From Dendrobium chrysotoxum (lineage: Eukaryota; Streptophyta; Magnoliopsida; Asparagales; Orchidaceae), in the NCBI GenBank assembly GCA_019925795.1, contig CM034315.1, positions 10,838,200-10,902,199 of the forward strand: a stretch of 64,000 nt of DNA, read 5' to 3'. Positions 1 to 10,947 of the stretch are shown one piece after another. Position numbers and translations under genes: made by a program. The notes beneath the pieces were generated by a model. That model worked only from the letters and a program-made list of their open reading frames with translations, was not told the origin of the DNA and searched no databases. Each line of letters opens with the position of its first letter. The first letter of the stretch is position 1.

Positions 1-1405
1 TTTCTACTTCACATGCCATTGTATCTAACTCTTTAAAAGCTTTTTCTAAATCAACATGCGTGGTTTTCAAAGAATCATGCTCAGAAACTAAATCAGAATA
101 TTTTTTGTTCAATTCATCAAACTCATCAAGCAGAGACATGTGATTGGAATCAAGTGTGGAATAATCTTTAACTACAGAATCATGCTCTTTTTGTAAAGTC
201 AAATAATCTAATTTCAAACTAGCATGGGTTTTCTTAAGCTTCCTATACGATGTATGAATCTTTTCAGAAACTTCAAATAACTGATCGTAAGTAAGCTCAC
301 ATACCTCTTCCTGGTCCGACTGACCAGGGTGATCATCCGCCATCAGACACAAGTTTGTTTCCTCCTCTTCAGCTTCAGTCTCAGAAGAGTCGGATGCAGA
401 GTCTGCCCAGAATGCCTTCTGAATCCGCTTCTTGTCCTTCCTGAACTTTGGTTTCTCCTCACCCTTCTCCTTGCTTGGGTGAGCTTTAAGTGTTGGACAA
501 TCAGCCTTAATGTGTCCAGGCTTCCTGCATTCAAAACAAACCGATTCAGATGAACCCTTAAAGTTTTTATTGAACTTACCCTTGTTCCACTTCTGATAGT
601 TCTTATGTTTCTTCCTTAGAAAGCTTTTGAATTGCCTTGTGATTAAGGCAACTTCATCGCTATCAGACCCGGAAGTGTTAGCATCTGAATCTTTGGCCTT
701 TAGTGCCACGGTCTTCTCTTTCTTGCGTTCACCTGCATCAAGTTGCCTTTGGTTCACCCCTTGCTCGTAAGCAATGAGTGATCCAAGTAAGCTGTCAATA
801 GAGTAAGTATTTAAATCTTTGGATTCAGTAATATCAGTAATCTTAGCATCATAAGAAGCAGGCAAACATCTAAGAATCTTGTTCACTCTTTCGTAGTTGG
901 TAAGTTCTCTACCTAAAGCATGCAAAGAGGTAACAATCTGAGTGAACCTTGTGTACATTTCTGAAATAGTCTCACTAGGTTTCATGCGAAAAAGTTCGTA
1001 ATCATGTAACAAGATGTTTAACCTAGATTGTTTGACTTCAGTTGTACCTTCGTATGTTATACATAACCTATCCCAGATTTCCTTTCCCGTTGTACAAGTA
1101 GAAACACGCATATAGTCTTCAGATTTCAAAGCACAAAAGAAACAGTTCAAACATTTTGCATTCAACTGTGCTAAATCACGATCATCAAACGTCCAATCAG
1201 CAAACGGCAATTCAGTTTTCACATTATTAATCATTCGAAAAGGTGGTTCGTATCCGTCCTTAACTAACATCCACATGCGATAATCAATAGATTGCAGAAA
1301 AGTAGACATGCGTGTTTTCCAAAAATCAAAAGTAATATTGTCAAACAACGGTGGTCTAGTAATAGAATAACCTTCAGCAGTATTACGATTGTTACAGTTA
1401 GCCAT
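1..1405 (-). CDS. Ty1/copia gag polyprotein (partial, runs off left edge)
   Basis: I translated the minus strand from the ATG at 1405 and it stays open for 468 codons to the window edge, so the 3' part (protease, integrase, RT) lies outside. The N-terminus (MANCNNR...) is followed by a copia-type gag core: residues near 50-60 read WMLVKDGYEPP, then a UBN2-like helical domain with WDRLC, PSETISEMYTRF and ALGRELTN. At 497-538 there is a CCHC zinc knuckle, CFECRKPGHIKADC, which binds RNA in packaging. After it comes an acidic Ser/Glu-rich stretch and a coiled-coil-like C-terminal part with repeated heptad Leu/Val. The start is chosen because it lies 44 bp inside the primer binding site. Layout and gag type fit the SIRE/Maximus lineage. 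The absence of stops suggests a young copy. Confidence 0.9.
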   Translation of the reverse strand, partial: MANCNNRNTAEGYSITRPPLFDNITFDFWKTRMSTFLQSIDYRMWMLVKDGYEPPFRMINNVKTELPFADWTFDDRDLAQLNAKCLNCFFCALKSEDYMRVSTCTTGKEIWDRLCITYEGTTEVKQSRLNILLHDYELFRMKPSETISEMYTRFTQIVTSLHALGRELTNYERVNKILRCLPASYDAKITDITESKDLNTYSIDSLLGSLIAYEQGVNQRQLDAGERKKEKTVALKAKDSDANTSGSDSDEVALITRQFKSFLRKKHKNYQKWNKGKFNKNFKGSSESVCFECRKPGHIKADCPTLKAHPSKEKGEEKPKFRKDKKRIQKAFWADSASDSSETEAEEEETNLCLMADDHPGQSDQEEVCELTYDQLFEVSEKIHTSYRKLKKTHASLKLDYLTLQKEHDSVVKDYSTLDSNHMSLLDEFDELNKKYSDLVSEHDSLKTTHVDLEKAFKELDTMACEVE

Positions 1406-1448
1406 TGGATCAAATTCAAAAGTTTTTTAAACAGAAATTTTGAATCCC

Positions 1449-1460
1449 GCTCTGATACCA
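1449..1460 (-). promoter_or_regulatory. Primer binding site, initiator tRNA-Met
   Basis: The minus strand reads TGGTATCAGAGC, the standard plant copia primer binding site complementary to the 3' end of initiator tRNA-Met. It is separated from the presumed LTR end (CA at 1463-1464 on the minus strand) by two bases, and it fixes the element orientation. Confidence 0.92.
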
Positions 1461-1840
1461 CTTGAAAGTTCGAAAGGGATGTTAAGCCCTAGTGAACTAG
1501 TCCCGAGGCTAACCAAGAGGGGGGTGAATTGGTTATTTAAAAATTTCACGATAACTATGAAAATCTTTTCGATACTTAGCAGCGGAAACAAGTAAACAAT
1601 AACGAAAAGATCAACCAACGATATTCACCCAAGCAGTTTATATTGAAAAGTAAAGTGCAAAACTGAATCAGAAAAGCAAACCAGATTTTATAGTGGTTCG
1701 GTCAACTTGACCTACGTCCACTCCCCGGAGCCTCCCCTCCGGGTATTGCACTAAACGAAAGTGACTCTCCTTTTGCTCCCACAGCAAGGCGGAGAAGCCT
1801 GTACAAAACACCTCCTTTTCACCACACGGTGAGGCTAAGA

Positions 1841-1970
1841 ACCTGACCTCCTTTCGCTTCCTCCTGAAGCAGGCAGAGAACCTTCGAACTCCTTTCGCTT
1901 CCTCCTGAAGCAGGCAGAGAACCTACGAACTCCTTTCGCTTCCTCCTGAAGCGGGCAGAGAACCCGGATC
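1841..1970. repeat. 41-bp tandem array in LTR R/U5, 3 copies
   Basis: Units contain CTCCTTTCGCTTCCTCCTGA and then a GGCAGAGAACC block. AGGCAG/GGGCAG recurs at 1871, 1912 and 1953, an exact 41-bp period. The homologous position in the second LTR has about eight 39-40-bp units. Confidence 0.85.
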
Positions 1971-2233
1971 TTCTTGCGAACGTTCCTCCCACGAAGAACA
2001 CCGACTAGACGACAGACGACGAGCGGAGAAGACGACTCTGATCCGTGCTTGGAGCAACCTTAGTGAATCCCTCACTAACTCCCCCTCACAAGATCTCTTC
2101 TCTCTCTCCCAACTCTCTCTTCTCTCTAGGGTTTCTCAGGGAAGGAAGGCAGCAAAAGATTTTTTCAAAAATTGGAAAAAGTTCTTTTAAAGGAGGGCTT
2201 AAAATTTGCCCTAAATCTCAACTTGTCGGCCAA

Positions 2234-2921
2234 GATCGTCCAGGACGATCGGTAGATCGTCCTGTACGATCAGTTCAAATTCAGCTGTTTCAGCCTGGAC
2301 GATCTGGCTCTTCTGGACGATCAGTAGAAAAAGTTGTTCATATCGTCCCGTACGATCCTGCGATCGTCCTGGACGATTAGTTCAAATTGAAGGAAATCGT
2401 CCAGAAGACAGTTCGGGTCGTCCAGAGAAATCTGTGCTGGACGACCAAAAAATGACTTGATCGTCCCGGACGATATGGTAATCGTCCGGTACGAGTAGTT
2501 CAAAAAGGCCCCAAATCGTCCTGTACATAGTTCTGGACGTACAGCTGAAATGCACAAGACGATCACGATCGTCCGGGACGATCCTGCGATCGTCCAGGAC
2601 GATGTGATCGTATCAATTAAACATTAATTGCTTTCCTTAATTACCAGACTAATTTAGGCATGATTGTAGTGAATCGTCCAGGACGATACACGTATCGTCC
2701 GGGACGATCAGACCAAAATACTTAAAATAAAACTTGCCTAACTTAATCTGGCGGCTGAGAATTTCTGATTTGGGAATATCGTCCCGTACGATCCGTAGAT
2801 CGTCCAGGACGATCGGCTCAATCAGTCCTTCTTAACTTAGTCGCCCTAATTAGGGTTTCTGTTTTAACTGGATCGTCCAGGACGATGAAACTATCGTCCA
2901 GGACGATCTGAACAAATTTTT
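2234..2921. repeat. Dyad-symmetric repeat array in copia LTR U3
   Basis: About seven higher-order units of roughly 95-118 bp. Most hold two neighbouring near-palindromes of the form GATCGTCC-N-GGACGATC, for example 2234-2250 and 2255-2271, with further pairs starting near 2343, 2460, 2567, 2672, 2778 and 2871. Several units are followed by a short spacer like CAGTTCAAA. In element orientation the array lies directly upstream of the TATA-like site, where U3 enhancers sit. Confidence 0.88.
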
Positions 2922-3169
2922 AACAGAAACTCTAATTCACTCAATCTCTCCCCCTGAGTGTGTGTGTGCAAGGTTACTTAGCTAGGGAATCAGTTACATT
3001 ACAATTGACTCAATAAAAAGAAAAATCATACATTTGACACACTTGGACCCGATCTTGAGTTAGCTTGAGTGGCTCGCGGTCTTTTGTGCCTGAAACAGAT
3101 TAGCCAAGCAAAACACACTGGAAACATGTTTGTCATCATCAAAACCAGATTTGCAACAATCTTAAATAT

Positions 3170-4150
3170 TTTTCAGATTTAATGGGGTTGGAATTAGGAG
3201 GGGGTTCTGATTTCAAACCCCAAGTAATTAAGGAGAATAAAGGGGTGGCTGATTTGGAGGAGGAGATTGTGGGGGAATTAGGCCAAGAGATTTAATTAAT
3301 TGTATCCTTAATTGGAGTCCAATTAATGTGAGTGGAGAGAGAGGAGTGGCCGGCCCTATGGTGGGAGATTTGAGGGATTTAATTACTTGGAATTGTGGGC
3401 CCAATCAATTAACTAAATTGAAGAAGAAATCTGAAATTGCTTTCAGATTTGAGAGATTAAATGGGTTTCCAAAAATAAGATTCATTAATATGGGGATTAA
3501 TTTGAAATTCAAATAATTTTGAATTCAAATCAAGAAGTATCCAAATTAATAGAAAGATATTTTAGGAAAGTAATTAAGGGGGGATTTGAATTTTGAAATT
3601 CAAAATCCATGGAGGATTTGGAGGGGCGGCCGGCGGCAATGGGGTCAAGGGGAGGCGGATGGCTAAGGGGCTTGGGAGGGGCGGCCGGCGACAGAGCTTG
3701 GGAAAGGGGATGGTCGGCTGGTGGGGAGGAGGGAGAGCTAGGGAGTTAGTGGGTTGGGTGATGGTGGAGTGGTAGCCGGCGGTTCTGGGGAAGGGAGGAA
3801 GGGGGGTGGCCAGCGGGTGGATGGATTTAGGGAGGCCGGCGGCTAAGGGGAAGAGGTTAGGGATGGTTGGCGGTTAAAACAGGGAAAGAGAGGAAGAAAA
3901 TACTAATAAATACTAACCACGAGTCCCGGAATCTACCGGCGGCTGACGGGTGATGCGTGGCCCTCTCCTAGGGTTTCTCCTCTCAAGAACTCACAAAGAG
4001 ATCAAGAACAAGAAAGCTGATTTTCATTCATAATCATTGATCATCCTTCATACAAAGCCTAAGGCCTCTATATATAGACCTCTACAAAGAAGAAAACTCA
4101 AAAGACTAACATGCCCTCCGGGCTACAACTCACTAAACTCCCCTCATAGG
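3170..4150 (-). mobile_element. LTR-type noncoding repeat fragment (family A, minus)
   Basis: No coding domain. On the minus strand it has a promoter-like CTATATATAGAGGCC (around 4060-4080), then a leader with GAGGAGAAACCCTAGG, a short GCCGCCGG-rich tract, and AT-rich GAATTCAAAT palindromes. The same succession of blocks is found on the plus strand at 13690-14660, so the two are inverted relatives. It looks like LTR/leader sequence of a large LTR element, superfamily unknown. The short open frames in the G-rich part (3593-3775) are compositional. Confidence 0.55.
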
Positions 4151-4921
4151 GTACCATGGGAAAAAATAGAAATATATAAAAAAAATAAACTTGTACATAA
4201 GACACATCAAAAATAAAATAAACTCTAGATCGTAGCTGTAGATCTTCCGATGTCCTCATCAATTTTCCTATGGAGTATCAGCATGGCAGAGAAAAAATCG
4301 TGATTAGACCAGGCACATGGAAACCAAATTGTCCGATGAGTGAGAAAATGATGTCTAGCTCACTTCAACTACTCATGTTGCATGACCTATAGTGTTTTGG
4401 TTGTTGTTACCAATGGAGAAGAGGAATATTATGGTAACCAAGCCTTCACCACTTTTTCTCTTCTTCCAGCTATTTTTTAAGAGGAGTATAATCGTTTGCC
4501 AGGTGATGATGATAAGCCTTTGTTTTTATAATGGCATCAATCTTTGAACGCTTGGCCTTACCGCCTTGCCACTTAAATCTCACTATTCACCAATGATATA
4601 TGTAATTTTGTGCTATGCAATGCTTTAAATTTTTGCTGGACAAACTGGCTAATTTAAGCAATTGAACACAGAGCCGACCTTCTGATTGGGATGTATAGCT
4701 AGCCAGATCCCCCAAAAAACTGTTGAATGGAATCAAATCTGAATGATGTCAACTGAATTGGTTGAAACATGTTTAAAGGTCTTGTATGTTTTTACGGCTC
4801 TATTGTTTACAGGATTAGGCTCCTAATTTGATCCTCATGCTCCTTCTTTCCTCAACCTCTCAATGTCTTTGATTGAGACTAGTGATGTTGTTTACACCAA
4901 ATGTGTACATCCATGACTATT
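4151..4921. other. Unassigned intergenic sequence
   Basis: No gene, repeat unit or terminal structure recognised. It may be internal sequence of the LTR element whose fragment ends near 4150. Confidence 0.4.
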
Positions 4922-5690
4922 TGTGAGGTACCCATTCGCAGGTATCTTGTAGGTTATGTTCGGGTTGAATGGAAGGGGGACCCATTCCTCTCTCGAAACC
5001 GTTCGTTTGAGGGACTCGCTTAGAAGCTAGAACGAGTTTAACACTGGAGCACCGTAGACTAGCATTGATCACATCCTCCAGGCAGTTGTCTCCCCATCGT
5101 GCAAAGGCTACCCCAGAAGTTCCTCTCTCAGCCAGACAGATCTTTATCCATCTAATTCTGAATCAAGTTTCCCATGCAAGATGCATCAAACTGCCAACGA
5201 CACACATTGCCTCTTGAAAAATCTCTCACGTCAACCCGAAGATCACGTCTAGACGCCACTCTCCCCAACTCATGTCAGCGGGGCGACCCAGCTCATCATC
5301 TGACCTTACTCGGCTTGCCCTTCTCAACCGCCATTCTACTCGCACCAACGAGTAGCTTACAATAAAAGACCGATGGGATTGCTCCCATATCTAGGACATA
5401 ATCTCTACATCTTTTTGAACCCTATAAAAGGGAGATGAGGGACGACAGCCCCTATACATACAAAAGAACAGGGACAATAGACAGAAGAACGAGAGATATC
5501 ACACCTTATAAATGGGAAATATTGTATCATTTTTCCTTTTCTACTCAAGCTCAATAGTGCAGAGCTCTCGTTTTGATTACTCTTGTATATCTGGTTTAGA
5601 TAATAAAGATTTTGTCTAAATTTATTCCTCTCTTGGGTTCATCTTCCCGCTTTCTCTCTCATACTCAAACCTCATTACATTCTCCCCACA
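4922..5690 (+). mobile_element. Isolated LTR, plus orientation
   Basis: Starts TGTGAGG and ends CCCCACA, short inverted ends of TG...CA type. It contains a good TATA box (TATAAAAG, 5423-5430) about 500 bp in, followed by an R/U5-like AT-rich stretch with AATAAAG near 5601. No primer binding site follows and no matching 5-bp duplication flanks it (CTATT left, GGCCT right), so it is a solo or decayed LTR. The 5174-5365 open frame lies inside it and is not coding. Confidence 0.6.
5423..5430 (+). promoter_or_regulatory. TATA box of isolated LTR
   Basis: CCCTATAAAAGGGAG context, well placed in the second half of the 769-bp LTR. Confidence 0.6.
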
Positions 5691-6315
5691 GGCCTTCAGT
5701 TCATAGGTAACATGAAGTACAACTAGATATCATCCACCGAATAAAACGAGATTTAACAAGAAGGATGAGGAATTATGAAAATCTTGAGGTGAGCGGTGTT
5801 TATATGAATGGCACATCCAACCACTTATTTAGCACTACATAGGTTCAGATGGTGCAAGTGAGGTGGTAAATGGCAAGAGTCGAATGTTGGCTTTGGAAAT
5901 GATTTAGATAGGGATTTGGAGGTTTGCAAATGGTGGTGTCGATCAATGGATATCTTGGTGACCACATGGGATGAGGGTTGCTTCAAGAAGGTGGTGAAGA
6001 GGTGTCTACTTGCGAAAGTGACAAAAGAAGATCAAAGTAGACTTGATGGAAAATAGCATTGCAGGAAGGGTTAACATGTTGCAAGACTTTAAAAAAGAGA
6101 AACATATATATGAGGACATATATATGCCAATTTAATATGTGTAGTTGTGTGCATATATCCAAAGAAATACTTTGGTGGTGTGCAGTTAATATTGAATCTG
6201 AAGAGATTTCATAAGTGAACCCACTCTCAATTTTGTAGGTTAGTGTTGAATCTTTGGTGAATGTGTGGACTGATACATGGATAGGTAGATTTTTAAGTTG
6301 TGGACTTGGGTTTAT
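5691..6315. other. Unassigned intergenic sequence
   Basis: No supported gene; short open frames here have no recognisable motif. Confidence 0.4.
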
Positions 6316-6476
6316 CGAGAAATTATTACGTGCGGAGTTCGGATTCGGAGAACCGTTCAATTGTGTGACTGTGAACAGTGAGAGCGCAATTACTGTTCCC
6401 TACTACGCTTTAACTGTTCACAGTCACAAAATCAAAAAGGTTTTCTGGGTCTGGACTCCACACGTAATAATCTCTC
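6316..6476. mobile_element. Foldback MITE (CGAGAAATTATTAYGTGCGG family) with 8-bp duplication
   Basis: The two ends fold on each other over about 60 bp. The left arm starts CGAGAAATTATTACGTGCGG; the right arm read in reverse starts GAGAGATTATTACGTGTGG. The inner arms share TGTGACTGTGAACAGT exactly around a loop of about 25 bp. It is flanked by the direct repeat GGGTTTAT (6308-6315 and 6477-6484). An 8-bp duplication is typical of hAT elements, although a Mutator-like origin is possible. Related copies are at 29240-29384 and 35306-35465. Confidence 0.75.
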
Positions 6477-6484
6477 GGGTTTAT

Positions 6485-8194
6485 GGCACCATAAAAGCTC
6501 CAACTAAATATAACCAAATAAGAAATTGGATAATGAAACAACTTATATTTATTGTCAGAAGGAGATGAAGGTGAATAATGGAAATTAGATTTTGATAGAT
6601 AGCCTTAGAATGGGATGATGACTTTCTTTTCTTTTTTTTCTTTCTCTTATTGGATTGCTTCTCCTTATTTGTCCTCCTATTTCTCTTGTTTTTGTTCCTT
6701 TTCGTTCCTTTGCTTAGGAATTAAATCATATCCTACCTTGACCTTTTCGGAAAAGAGAGAAAGTGAGGAGGCATAGTGTTTCTAGAGAGAAAATGGGAAG
6801 TGGGGGTCTGACATAATGTTTAGGGAGCTTGGGGAGCGGGAGAGGATAAGTGGAAACTAATTAAGCATTATTTTTTAGATGAAGTTTTATCCAATGCTAT
6901 GAAACAACATTGTAAAATAATACAAAAAATAAAAAATCTGGTTAAAGACTACAAATGATTCTAAAAAAACTTAATCAAATCTTTATCTAATCTTAATTTC
7001 ATGTGCTAGTTATGAAACTCTCTAAAGTACTGGCATGAAATGTGAAAACTATCCCAATTATTTGCATGAAAAGTGGTAATCTCCTAAATACCAGCTAGTC
7101 TCCTAATTCTCCTCTTTTCTAACCACTTATATATTTTACTAAATACAATTTTAATAAAATTCCTTGAGCAATTAACACCAGTTGAATGGAAATAAAGTAG
7201 GGCTAGACACCTTATAACATAGAACAGCTATGAAAAATTGTTAACAACTACCAAATCAAGAGAGGTAATTAAAAAAAAAAACTAGATTACACAAAGCTGG
7301 CAGCCTTTACAATCACCAAATTTAGACCAACAACCTGCTCTTCTTCCTTAGATTTGGTAAAATCAGTCTCATCAGAATTTGCCCAAGGACCTTCAGCGCT
7401 TCTATAGTGGCAACCAACATTTAGTTGGTTGTTCCAAGGTCCTTAAGCTGCCAAGATCCTTCTTGTATCCAAAACCGTGGGAAGAGGGAGGCGGATTGGC
7501 TAGAAAAACCTCAACGACCTGTAAGAAAACCCAATAATTTTCAGTAGATCATTGTTCTCATGGAACAGAAGTAATCATAAGCAAAAAAAATGGAAAACAG
7601 AAAACCTGATAAATGCTTCTCGCACCTCAAATCGCACCTCAAATGTTTCCTCCTTGCTCCAATAGCCAACGTCTTTGGATTTCTTAGATTCTTGTTATCA
7701 CCTGAATTGTCTCCTCCTTGCTCTAATAGCGTTGTGTGTGACTACTTTGCCAGCTCATTATTTTCCTAGACATTCCAAACAAAATTTCTTTTAGTTTTCG
7801 TACAGTTTGTCAAAATAGATTAGGCCAACCCAAGTTGGTTAGTCTCCTTGTAGTATTTATCTACCATGTAGGTTTACATTTTCATCAAATGGCTTGACCT
7901 AATCTATGTTAAGTTGGCAATTTTTGGTTTGCTTTCTTGGTCCATCAATGGAACTTGACTATTTGATTAGCCAACCCTAATCTTGGGAAAAACTTGTTGG
8001 ATAGTGATTCCCAACATTAGGTATTTTGTGTCTACAAAGGAGTATTGTGGGCTCCGAAAATTCGGCCCCGGCCTCCGCCCGCTGTGCTTTGTTCAGGGGG
8101 GTTTTAACGGATTAAGTTCCGGGGTAAATTTTGAAAGGCAGATGAGTTTGTAGATAAGACACTACCTAGAGATTTCGCCCTCATTTTGCGAGGA
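6485..8194. other. Unassigned intergenic sequence
   Basis: Pyrimidine-rich and AT-rich stretches, no supported gene. A short nested inverted repeat lies near 7385-7445 (AAGGACCTT ... AAGGTCCTT enclosing AACCAAC ... GTTGGTT). A possible degraded exon-like segment on the minus strand at about 7300-7525 has stops and no recognised product. Confidence 0.35.
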
Positions 8195-8900
8195 CTTTAT
8201 GATCTGAGTTCTGGTTTCCTATAGGTGCAAGCCCCTATAGTTAATTACCCCTCCCGATCACGAGAGAGAACTTTCGATTAAGGCTAGTCTTCAATCAAAT
8301 ACGTAGAGATACGTGATATCTGGTGTATAGTAGCAGCATGGGCATTAAGGTTTTTGGAAATTAGAGAGTTTGGAGATTTGATATTTAAAATCGGAAATTT
8401 CACCATCTTGTACTTAAAGTGGATGGTGGGGGAATGGATGATGGACCCGATCAAGATCCCATGGTTCCGTCATCCCGGGCCATCGTGGTCCCTGGTTTAC
8501 TTAATCAGAGGAGGTAGTCGACCCAACCTGACAAAAGGATCCTTGTCGGCAGTCATGGGTTGATTCGTCCAAGGGTACCTTGTAGATCGGGGGTGAGTGT
8601 TTGTCTAAGGGGATAAATTGAATCCACCTTAGCTAACAAAGGGCTTTGTGCCCTATCGATCATATCTTATTGATTCATATCTCAAGGATTTGATGCCGTT
8701 GGGGAGCATACGGGCTCTGGCCATAACTATAATATAATGATGCCATTTGGCGGCAACCACCTGGTTCAGAGGGCCCCGAGTCATAACCGTTTATCCTGCA
8801 GTGCCATTTGGTGGCGAAACTGCCGGCTAGAGGACTCGTACCACGTCCTTGCTGGCAAGAGATTGTTTGAGAATGGATCCTAGTGATATTTTCAACCAGG
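8195..8900 (+). repeat. LTR-type noncoding repeat (family B, plus)
   Basis: The stretch 8195-8590 is the inverted counterpart of 18800-19080. Shared landmarks include GATCCCATGGTTCCGTC, ATAGTTAATTACC and AGAGAGAAC. 8735-8860 holds two diverged copies of a block beginning TGCCATTTGG(C/T)GGC. No coding capacity. Confidence 0.6.
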
Positions 8901-10947
8901 CATTAGCTCTTTGCGAGCTGAAGTAAATTTTAATTTGTCCACCTCGGCAAACTGTTGCGGATGGTGGATGGATTTTGCTTTAAGTGGTTGATGGTTTAAT
9001 TTCAATTTCAGATATTTTCGGAGTTCTATGATTTTCTGGAATTTTGAATTTTTGGGTTTGGGAGGAAATTGGGTGGCATTTGATAGTGTTTGTGAACCCC
9101 TTCGGTTGAGATTAGCTTTCAACACGGCCATCATCGGGGTATTTGGAGTCATTTCCATTTCATTGATTGAACCTTGTCGACTCTATCGAGCTGTCGACAG
9201 AGGATCGGATTCTGTAGGCTTTATGCCTTTGTTAATGAATTTTCCTTGTTCAAGACCTTGAAGGCCTAATATGAATGTATTAAAATAAATATCTCGGTCG
9301 ACACTACGACTGTATATTTGTTTAATGGTGTGAACCTTGTCGACTTCTATTAACCTATCTAGAAGGATCGGGTTTGAACTTGGGTTTACTTTCTGACCCC
9401 CGCAGCATTCTCTGACGTCACGTGTATGTGTCACGCTCGTCGGGGCCCATGCGGGTGTATTATACATCCCCTTATGTATACCTATGTGTATACAAATTAC
9501 AGTGCATGTGCAGGGGTGTTTTGGACATTTTACGCTACTCAATTGTGTGGGAAACTCTCGTTTGAAAGCAGCGTTCTATTTGGAAGCTCATACACGCCTT
9601 CTGTCTGCTTGTATACATGTTGCAGATTCGGTGGCGTGGTGCTGGGGTTTCATTTGGAGATTTGTACGCCTTCTGTCTTCTTGCATGGATGTTGCAGATC
9701 CGGTGGCGTGGCATTGCGATTGCCCATTGTTTTGTACAGGTAGACTGTCGTGCACTACTTGTTGCTTTCTGTAGGTAGATTGTAGTGCACTAACGAATCT
9801 CCTACTTTTGGTTGTATGTGCTTGCATCTATTGCAGTTTCTTTCACATTCGCTCGCAAATAATAAGTTGAATGCATAGTGGATCTCCTCCAGCGGTTCAT
9901 GAGAGCTTGTATTTGTTGTGGTCTTGCAACATATCTACCCTTATCGCATACAGGTAGGTTAACATGCTTATTCGAGGACAAATGTTGAATGTTGGACGAG
10001 CTGCGTTCTTCAGTATTGCACATGTAATGAACCACATGTCACTGCTTGTAAATATTTCTGCTTTGATCTACGAGCAAGTAATTATGTGCAAGAAGCGTCT
10101 TTTATCATTGCATTTAGGCGTTATGTGTATCCCTTGCTGTGAACTAGTATTGTTTGTAAATTGATCTCACAAGGAGATTGATGTATTTGTTGCAAATTGC
10201 CCTCCCCTACTTGTAATGGACTAGAATATCCATTAACTATTGAATGGTGATTGATTGCAGGAGTGTTGTAAGTTGTGTATTCGTTGATAATCTTTTAAAT
10301 TTTACTTGTATGTGATGTGTTGAGCTTATGACGGGTTTCCTGCAATACATGTTATGCCGTGACGGGTCTCCTACAGTAGCTTATAGGTGCCTGCACTTGC
10401 TGTATGTCGTCCTCTCTTGCTTGCGATGGATCAATGTATTTGCTGACCACTTGAATGATAGTTGATCGTAGGGGAATGGTCATATTCATTGCATATCGGT
10501 CTTATGCTCGTGGGCGACACCCTCTTTCAGTGATTTGGCGCGATGTGCATACTTTAATTAGGGGTCGTACAACCCGTGACACATAACGGTGTGCCATTTT
10601 ATTTCTTTTTAAAAACATATGTTCACGGGATGTACGAGCCGCCTAACTTCAATAGCAGGTGTGCACGTTACCTAAAGCACTTGTGCACCCGTGACTTGCA
10701 GTGTGATTGACGTTCTCACCCTATCACGAAGGGTTTAACCGGAAAATTACCGGGGATATGCAGGGGTTCTTACATGTTTACAATTAATGTAAATGTGTTT
10801 TGAAGGAAAGGTAAATAAATTTTTTTTACTTTTACTTTTCCCCTTTTAAGAAATTATCGCCCGTATTCAGGTGTATTTATGCTCGTATTTCACATGTTGG
10901 TAAATACTCAAGAAATTCAAAGCTGGAGCCTCGAAACAGCATCTTAG
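8901..10947. other. Unassigned sequence with a 72-bp duplication
   Basis: No supported gene. A diverged direct duplication is visible: ACGCCTTCTGTCT...GGTGGCGTGG at 9594-9640 recurs 72 bp later at 9666-9712. The overlapping open frames there (9426-9827) come from this repeat and are not convincing genes. Confidence 0.45.

Larger units (their letters stand above)
1463..3158 (-). mobile_element. 5' LTR of SIRE/Maximus-like copia element
   Basis: On the minus strand the LTR would start TGTTGCAAATCTGG at 3158 and end ...CTTTCA at 1463, next to the primer binding site. It carries the usual plant copia LTR landmarks: the TTTTGATGATGACAAACATG stretch near the 5' end (3127-3146), and the conserved block with GTGGTTCGGTC and CCTACGTCCACTCC near 1690-1725. 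Three internal layers are visible: a dyad-symmetric repeat array (2234-2921), a TATA-like TTTAAAAG near 2185-2193 (minus), and a 41-bp tandem array (1841-1970) downstream of it. The 3158 boundary rests on the TG...CA rule and similarity to the LTR at 21825-23430, because the partner LTR is outside the window. Confidence 0.8.

Noticed and set aside
2234..2921. CRISPR-like regularly spaced palindromic repeats
   Set aside because: Units lie inside a plant copia LTR, spacers are themselves repeated and diverged, and there is no cas-like gene; this is an LTR enhancer-type array.
7300..7525. Possible exon on the minus strand (reads ...PPPSSHGFGYKKDLGSL...)
   Set aside because: An acceptor-like CTTACAG precedes it, but stops appear after about 35 codons in every frame and I recognise no family.
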